Source: Sphacelaria rigidula
Taxonomy: Eukaryota; Phaeophyceae; Sphacelariales
Assembly: GCA_964200075.2 (NCBI GenBank)
Contig: CAXNAA020000212.1
Location: 1 to 24,280 of the forward strand
DNA: 24,280 bases
Direction: 5' to 3'
Shown here: positions 18,982 through 24,280 of the stretch, piece after piece
How the letters are laid out: the number at the start of each line of letters is the position of its first letter
Position numbering within the stretch: position 1 is the stretch's first letter
The notes under the pieces: generated by a model
What the model was told of the DNA's origin: nothing
What the model saw: the letters and a program-made list of their open reading frames with translations, nothing else
Databases searched by the model: none
Program-made: the position numbers and the translations under genes

Positions 18982-20920
18982 GATCCCACCGCCTTCGATC
19001 CCCCGAAGCGGAAACCGCGGTCCAATGAATTCCAACACTCCTGGGCACTTTCATCCCCTTTCGTAGGTACCCCGTCCGTATTCGTCTGCCATCCACAGGT
19101 GCCGGGCGAGCAACTGTCGCCACCCGCCCGGAGTCTATAAATCTTCAATTGTTGTACGGATGCACTGAGACATCGCTGTCTTCTGTGGCTGTAGGAACAC
19201 CCCATTTGAGCCACACCGTGGTACCATAGACCATGTATTATGTGTGCCTTTTCAGCCGTCTATCTCTTTGTCGATACTCAAGTGTCGGGAATCCGCATAG
19301 TTTGCATAGCGCGTCCTCAGGTGTCCAGTTGTGTGATGTACCACACACGGCCAGGCTTTCAGAAGACCACAAGAAGTGGCGCGAGTGGAGTTGCCATTTG
19401 CCGCCTGTCGTCCGTCTACCGTGACCTGGGCGACTGAAAGTAGTCTACTCACCTATCTGTGTGTGCTGTAACATTTGTTTTCGAGTGTTGGATACCCACC
19501 CAAGGCACACGTGAAACCCCTGATCATCTCACCATCGGATCGTCCCACGTATGGCCAGTCTGGGGGAGGGTCAAACGGAACCGTACACACCCTCGGATGT
19601 GAGCTCTTAGGCTATTGATAGTGAGCATTCAACTTTGTGCTACGTAGGATGCCCATCAGCTGTTGAAGGGTATCCTAACGTGAATTCGAGCGTAATGGTC
19701 AAGCCATCTTACGATAGGGGAGGAGAGCGTTCGGGGCAACTTCTTTCACGAAAATGCCGGTTCAGATCGTCGTTGAAAGCAGCAGCCGTTGTCCGAACGC
19801 GCTCGGTACCAACAGCACACTCTCATCCATGCTGCTTTGGACTGTTTTTACCCAAATACACGCGCACCGCGAGTGTGTTAAATCGTCTGACACACCTCTG
19901 ACCCAGTTTTTTTCGTGGAATCAAACACCCCCGTCCCCTATCGTGGGGGCACGGTGTCATCGGACAGTAATGTGAATTAGACAGAAATGTATTTAGATAA
20001 AAATATTCGAGCAACTTCAATAAACTCGCATGAATGGTTTGACTTGATCGCATCGTCGCCCAACTGAGACACGCAAACGCGAAATGATTACAGCGTTGAA
20101 AGTAATGCCCCAAAGAAGAGCAAATAGGATAAGGCAAAGCCGGCAAACTATACCTAGTTCCATGCACGGTACAGGACCAGCCGAAAGGTTTCAAGGTACC
20201 GTTGGTTCACATGTCCTCGGATCTACTGTGTGACTCCACCCAAGTGCAAGGTTTCAAAGAAACGTTAGGGGATCAGTCCGCAGAAATGCCCCCCCCCCTC
20301 TGTACACGTCATTGCCACCCTCTTGTCGCTTGAACGACTGTCGACAAACCGAGTTTCCAGAGATTGTGAATGAGTCGATCAAATCGTCCACGGATCCCAT
20401 CTCCATCCCCCCTCACTCGTTACCCGTCATCCATCTCTATGGTTTGTCATTTTGTCCTGTGCACCACTCAAGAGGAAAAGATACCAAGCTTACGACATAC
20501 CTATAACCACATCAAACACTTGAGTGCGTATCGTCCACCCTCATGTTGAAAGGTAAGGTTGGTTGGGAAAACTCAGCGTCGCTCAGGCTCGCGAGTGGTA
20601 GTTTCACCATCAATCACGAGCGCACTCCCATATTAAAAAATCCAGCAAAACCTGCTGGTCATCACCGTATTCGTGGTCTATTCTATCACAGAGTTTGAAC
20701 ATCGTCCGATGGGTATTGAAAAACAAGCCTGTTCATTTTGACGTGAAAAAATGGAAAATTGTCTCCTGTCCATCCTTTCGTCTTGCCCACAAATATAGCT
20801 AGCGTACGATGTTGCCCCATCTACATTCGGCGGAGATGTTCGTCGCACATTCGTGTCTCAGGGTGGTATCATATGAACTTTGTCGCATTTGATCAAATGG
20901 TCGGCTAAATATCACAATGG
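18982..20920. other. Unassigned stretch after the retroelement
   Basis: The 3' untranslated part and 3' LTR of the retroelement should fall at the start of this interval. I found no segment matching 13.3-14.2 kb, so the LTR is either too diverged to see by eye or lost. Frames up to 123 codons on both strands carry no recognised motif. Confidence 0.4.
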
Positions 20921-20992
20921 GGCGGCGCGTATTCATTTGTTGTTTGCCTGATTCGTTTGACCATTGACCACGCATCCCTTGCGAGACGGAGT
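20921..20992 (+). repeat. 84-bp repeat family, copy C
   Basis: It shares CATTTGTTG, GACCATTGACCACGCATCCC and GAGACGGAG in order with copies A and B, with some substitutions between. It ends about 20 bp before the second retroelement leader (21011), which raises the possibility that the family derives from the end of an LTR. Confidence 0.7.
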
Positions 20993-21010
20993 AAGCCGGG
21001 GAGGGGAGTG

Positions 21011-21362
21011 AGTACCAGGATGGATCCCGGTCTTAAGAACACCTACATGCGGCAGGCACCGTTCCCCCGCATGTTCCCTAGAATGTTCCCCGTAGACAAA
21101 ATACGCCTACACCGTCACCTCTGGTCATTGTCCATTCTCGCGTCGTCATACTCCAGGGATGGGTGAGGGTCATCCCTCACCCTCGACCGTCGTCTGTTGA
21201 CTCCACTCCCTCACTCTCCTCCTGACCCGAGGTGCGGTCCAGCTCCACACGCATAAGCACATATACTACAACAAACACACTTCGCCCCTGTGGCTCACCG
21301 TCCGTGACCCAGGAGGCTACCGTCCCTACCGTCCAGGGGTGGTAACCTCCGTATCCACCAAA
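21011..21362 (+). mobile_element. Second, truncated copy of the retroelement leader
   Basis: It aligns with 14197-14760 from TACCAGGATGG through ACACCTACATGCGGCAGGCACC, a GTTCCCCxTAGAC block, ACCGTCACCTC, CATCCCTCACC, and the gag start to GTCCAGGGGTG. It is about 210 bp shorter, missing one internal block that copy 1 has at roughly 14260-14475. The gag start codon is lost and the frame soon stops. No pol sequence follows, so it is an isolated 5' fragment of the same family. Confidence 0.82.
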
Positions 21363-21957
21363 AGTTTCCAGTAAAGCTTATCCCAACTTGCCGCCGAACA
21401 TTCACGGCTCAAGCGCATTTGGTGATGGTATGGTTAATGACATCTCGATCTTCAGGAGGCTGACAGTCCTCGAGCGCTTGTGCACGGCACGCCATTTTTT
21501 CTCAAGCCAGCGCCTGCGGCGTCAATTTGAGTCCTGTCAACGAACACTGTGCAAAGCGTACCCTCTGCACCCGAGGCTTCTCGGCCTGTCTCGTGTTGAT
21601 ATTCCGGACAGGGTTGGCCTCAGGGTTTTCCAAAAATAGAGTATTCAGTCATGCCATTTCGGCAACCGCGTCGAAGCTCACGTCTCATATTGCGGAAAAA
21701 ACGTTAGTATGTGACGGCGGCAAGACCAAGAAAGCTCAATCTCACAGCGTCGACAGCACATGAGGCAGCCCCAGGTGATTTGAGGGTATCCAGATTCAGG
21801 CAGGCTCTCATGGCGGGTGACACGGATGACCGCTCGAAAGTGATACCACCCTTTTTAGCCTCACGGAAGGGTGATCCACTCGATACATAATTTTCATATT
21901 TACGTTCGTTTCTGTTCCAAGAAGTTCAGGTGATCTCACGCTGAGATTGCCCCTACA
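21363..21957. other. Unassigned stretch before the R repeats
   Basis: An 83-codon plus frame (21388-21639) has no recognised domain. The last part, from about 21770, contains a CAGGTGATTT motif also seen near 23309 and may belong to the edge of the R unit. Confidence 0.4.
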
Positions 21958-22243
21958 TTCGAACCCCTTAGATCTGAGGCGTGGTCGTTGGAGGGACGTT
22001 TGATTGCTGCATTGGCGGTTACAGCCTCGACTCCTATGGCGGCATCGCAGCGTCATTTGGCTCCATAACTCAATGTACAGTGCTACGGGGACGCAGATCG
22101 CGTAAGCCACCCACATTGTCAACGTTGTGGTTGTTCAGACAAACTTAGTCTCACCCACAACGGCATTGCGGTTGTAGAGTTTTGAGGGAAGAAATGAGAC
22201 GTGTTACGTCTTCATGGCCGTGGTTGTCATCACCATGCCACAG
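21958..22243 (+). repeat. Diverged repeat R, copy 2 (core)
   Basis: It shares ordered blocks with copy 3 (22850-23125): GCTGCATTGGCG, a GACTCCTxTGGCGxCATCGC block, TGTCAACGTTGT, GTTCAGACAAAC, and GTCTCxCCCACxxCxGCAT. It shares a shorter set with copy 1. Read on the minus strand, the block at 22138-22165 encodes NAVVGETKFV followed by TGA, with DAVVGETGFV and TGA at the same place in copy 3. Confidence 0.75.
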
Positions 22244-22569
22244 ATTATGAACATTTCCAATCTTTTCACGCGTCGGACAGCTCATTATCTACCCGAATAC
22301 TATTATTAGTTTGTTGATCTAGATCATGAGCTAGCTCAATTGACCCCTTTTCCCATATTTGCTCCCTGCAGCGCTAGAAGCCGAGGACGCAAGGCACCGC
22401 ACAGGTGGCGCTTTGACTTCTCGGACCCGGCTGTCACGTATTCAATGCTCTTCATCGACGGGTGTGAGAGTCCTCTTCGATTAGAGATTTCAGGTAGCTC
22501 ATGAGCTGTCCGACATGAGAATCATTTCTGGGCATATTTCATTATGCGAAACCAGAAAACAAATAAGCA
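22244..22569. other. Spacer between R core and tail block
   Basis: About 325 bp separates R core copy 2 from its tail block, against about 55 bp in copy 3. I see no gene or inverted repeat in it. It may be an insertion in copy 2 or sequence deleted from copy 3. Confidence 0.4.
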
Positions 22570-22680
22570 GAGCTTTGGTATCCATGTTTCGGTAGGAGGA
22601 AGGCCGTTCCAGCAAAACTTTGGCCACAGCATCGTCGTGTTTGCCGTGCTGTTTCGATTAGTATCTAGTCACACTAATAA
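22570..22680 (+). repeat. Repeat R tail block, copy 2
   Basis: Aligned with 23180-23280 by GGTAGGAGGAAGGCCG, a CAxxGCxTxGTCGTG block and CTAGTCACAC. Its weaker match at 14047-14170 shares the GGAAGGCCGTT part. Sequence after it passes within about 170 bp into R core copy 3. Confidence 0.65.
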
Positions 22681-22849
22681 AAAACAAGGAAGCAAAATTC
22701 AGATCCAGATCTCCTGGATATGAAATGTTACACTTCCCCGGCTTACCCAAACGCGATCATTGTTAGAATCTTGCGCTCAAACCGCAACATTTGAGATTAC
22801 TTTCTGTTCCGGGAAATGCAATAAATCTCAGGCTGGGACACAGTACCCC

Positions 22850-23125
22850 GAACTTCGCTGTATCCGGGGCATGATTGTCAGAGAGGCGTTCGATGGCTGC
22901 ATTGGCGATGAGAGTCCTGGCTCCTGTGGCGACATCGCGTCGTCCTTCGACTGCACGCCTAAATGTAAAAGTGAGAATGGGGCATAGCTCACACAAGCCA
23001 CGTACTGTCAACGTTGTCGACGTTCAGACAAACCCGGTCTCGCCCACCACCGCATCGTGATTGTCCATATTAGACACAAGACGTGAGGCGAGTCATATTT
23101 GACGGCGGTGATTCCCAGCATCATA
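22850..23125 (+). repeat. Diverged repeat R, copy 3 (core)
   Basis: The block order is the same as copy 2, displaced by about 890 bp, so copies 2 and 3 form a short tandem pair. An earlier common element, CTTTCTGTTCC near 22800 (CGTTTCTGTTCC at 21904), suggests the unit starts further left than the core limits given here. Confidence 0.75.
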
Positions 23126-23179
23126 ACTCAGTATTTGTTTTCAGTTTCCACATTTTTCTCATGTATAACGGCAATCGAG

Positions 23180-23280
23180 CAGGGGGCTCGATATCGACAT
23201 GTAGGTCGGGAGGAGGCCGCGCCAAGCTATCCTGACTCTGGACAAAGCGTTTGTCGTGCTTTCGGATGGTGCCTAGTCAC
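23180..23280 (+). repeat. Repeat R tail block, copy 3
   Basis: The block starts GAGCAGGGGGCTCGATATCG and ends at GCCTAGTCACAC. It follows R core copy 3 by about 55 bp. Confidence 0.65.
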
Positions 23281-23622
23281 ACAATTTGAACATATAGAAC
23301 ACCACGGAGGATGAGCTCAGGTGATTTCGGAAAATATATCTTTACCCAAATCACCCGAGTGATTAAGCCGTCACGTTTTCAGATGCAGATCGCCTGCCGT
23401 AAGAGTCGGGCCAAGGAAGTGACTGAGAGGGTAGTCTCTAGTTACACCACCATACTGTTCCGCATGGAAGCGAGAGCGACAACGTAATGGGCGCCAACCC
23501 CCGCCCTTCCGCGTTCCGAATCCGCTCGCCCTGCTGCCAAACGTCGGCCGGACTTTTACCGTCCATCCACGACATCCAACGTAATCGTTCTCGCGGTCGC
23601 CTATGCTCACTGGGGTTTGCTT
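23281..23622. other. Unassigned stretch
   Basis: A short inverted pair, GGTGATTT/AAATCACC, lies at 23311-23355. Otherwise only short chance frames are seen. Confidence 0.4.
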
Positions 23623-23626
23623 TTAA

Positions 23627-23744
23627 CCCTTTCGGAACCCATTAACGCTTTTTGTTTTTGTGAATCGGCATCATTTTCAGTCATTTTCAAGTCAAAATGA
23701 TGCCGATTGACACAAACAAAAACCGTCAATGGGGTCGCAAAGGG
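23627..23744. mobile_element. Complete 118-bp piggyBac-type MITE
   Basis: The element starts CCCTTT, ends AAAGGG, and is flanked on both sides by TTAA (23623-23626 and 23745-23748). TTAA duplication with CCC-starting ends is diagnostic of the piggyBac superfamily. Nearly the whole element is two inverted arms of about 55 bp, both containing AATCGGCATCATTTT near the centre and a TTTTTGTTT block further out. There is no coding capacity. The exact TTAA borders and the well-preserved arms suggest that excision has not occurred and the insertion is not very old. Confidence 0.9.
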
Positions 23745-23941
23745 TTAACCCTTAGACGACGAGCGTCGCCTCGGAACAGTTGTACAGGCTGACAGTTCCG
23801 AGACATCCGGGTGTTCCCAGAGCTCGAGGGAGGTGGTTTTTGAGGGGAGGGGGGGCGTCTCTCTACGGAACATCGGAAAATTATGAGCCGTGCACGAGGC
23901 CCGAGAGACGCGGGATGAACATTCTCACCAATCACGGTCGT

Positions 23942-24018
23942 CAAAATGAGCACTCTTGTTACGGTAGAGGTAGACACCTGGTCGACACATTCGCTGTCTA
24001 CCCTCATAGCTCATTTTG
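23942..24018. repeat. Nested inverted repeat (stem-loop)
   Basis: The outer stem is CAAAATGAGC (23942-23951) with GCTCATTTTG (24009-24018). The inner stem is GGTAGAC (23969-23975) with GTCTACC (23996-24002). Both close perfectly and share an axis, giving a 77-bp fold. No target duplication is seen. A separate perfect 12-bp palindrome, GGTTATATAACC, lies at 24038-24049. Confidence 0.65.
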
Positions 24019-24049
24019 AGCATGCCAAATAACCATAGGTTATATAACC

Positions 24050-24280
24050 AAAAATTAAGTGTTTGAGCATCTTCGTTACACTGTGTCTGTCTGTTCAGTA
24101 CTGCCTGCGAGTCGTACTAGCTCCACACCTCCACCCGGTATCAAACGTCATGGCGCAACACGCGAGCGGCGGCCACGAGTACCCAACGGTGAGGCGACCG
24201 GCATCGCCGAGCAATTGCTCTTCGGTAGTCAGGGGCGTTCGCGGCGGTAGTCATGGTGCGATATCCAAACGCATGCTGCG
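24050..24280. other. End of window, unassigned
   Basis: A plus frame of 63 codons (24059-24250) shows no domain, and the sequence runs off the window. Confidence 0.4.

Noticed and set aside
13295-20920. Paired LTRs of the gypsy element
   Set aside because: I compared the flanks on both sides by eye and found no long direct repeat. LTRs are therefore not annotated.

Overview
This is a eukaryotic nuclear window, gene-poor and rich in repeats. The only cellular gene I can support is part of an intron-containing ankyrin-repeat gene on the minus strand (two exons between 7981 and 8906). Its introns have canonical GT..AG borders and a pyrimidine tract before each acceptor, and the reading phase is kept across the splice. 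Long non-coding stretches, ankyrin repeats, a chromovirus-like Ty3/gypsy retroelement and many small DNA-transposon derivatives suit a stramenopile, perhaps a brown alga. That assignment is inference with low confidence. There is no bacterial operon, rRNA or CRISPR array.

Layout. 1-720: AT-rich DNA with microsatellites and a 22-bp tandem repeat built around a palindrome. 720-7000: no gene recognised, apart from an 84-bp repeated insert near 1441-1524. About 7040-7135: a short stretch resembling the end of a Ty1/copia integrase (weak). 7981-8906: the ankyrin exons, with a second copy of the 84-bp repeat lying in the intron. 8907-12470: mostly unassigned, containing a complete 220-bp hAT-type MITE (10972-11191). 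12475-14170: pieces of a diverged repeat family (called R here) and a complete 250-bp inverted-repeat element (13041-13290).

14197-18981 is one badly decayed Ty3/gypsy retrotransposon on the plus strand. It has a leader, a gag-like region, reverse transcriptase, the RT connection and RNase H, integrase, and a chromodomain-like C-terminus. Stops and frameshifts break it throughout, and at least two catalytic positions have changed. A 418-bp fold-back element is nested in its gag-like part. A second, shorter copy of its leader lies at 21011-21362, directly after a third copy of the 84-bp repeat. 21890-23290 holds two further R copies nearly head to tail, followed by a perfectly bounded 118-bp piggyBac-type MITE (23627-23744) and a nested stem-loop (23942-24018).

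The genes do not form a pathway. The window reads as a graveyard of nested mobile elements around one ankyrin gene. The most novel-looking items are the 84-bp element with 13-bp direct repeats and the three-copy R family, neither of which I can assign to a known class.
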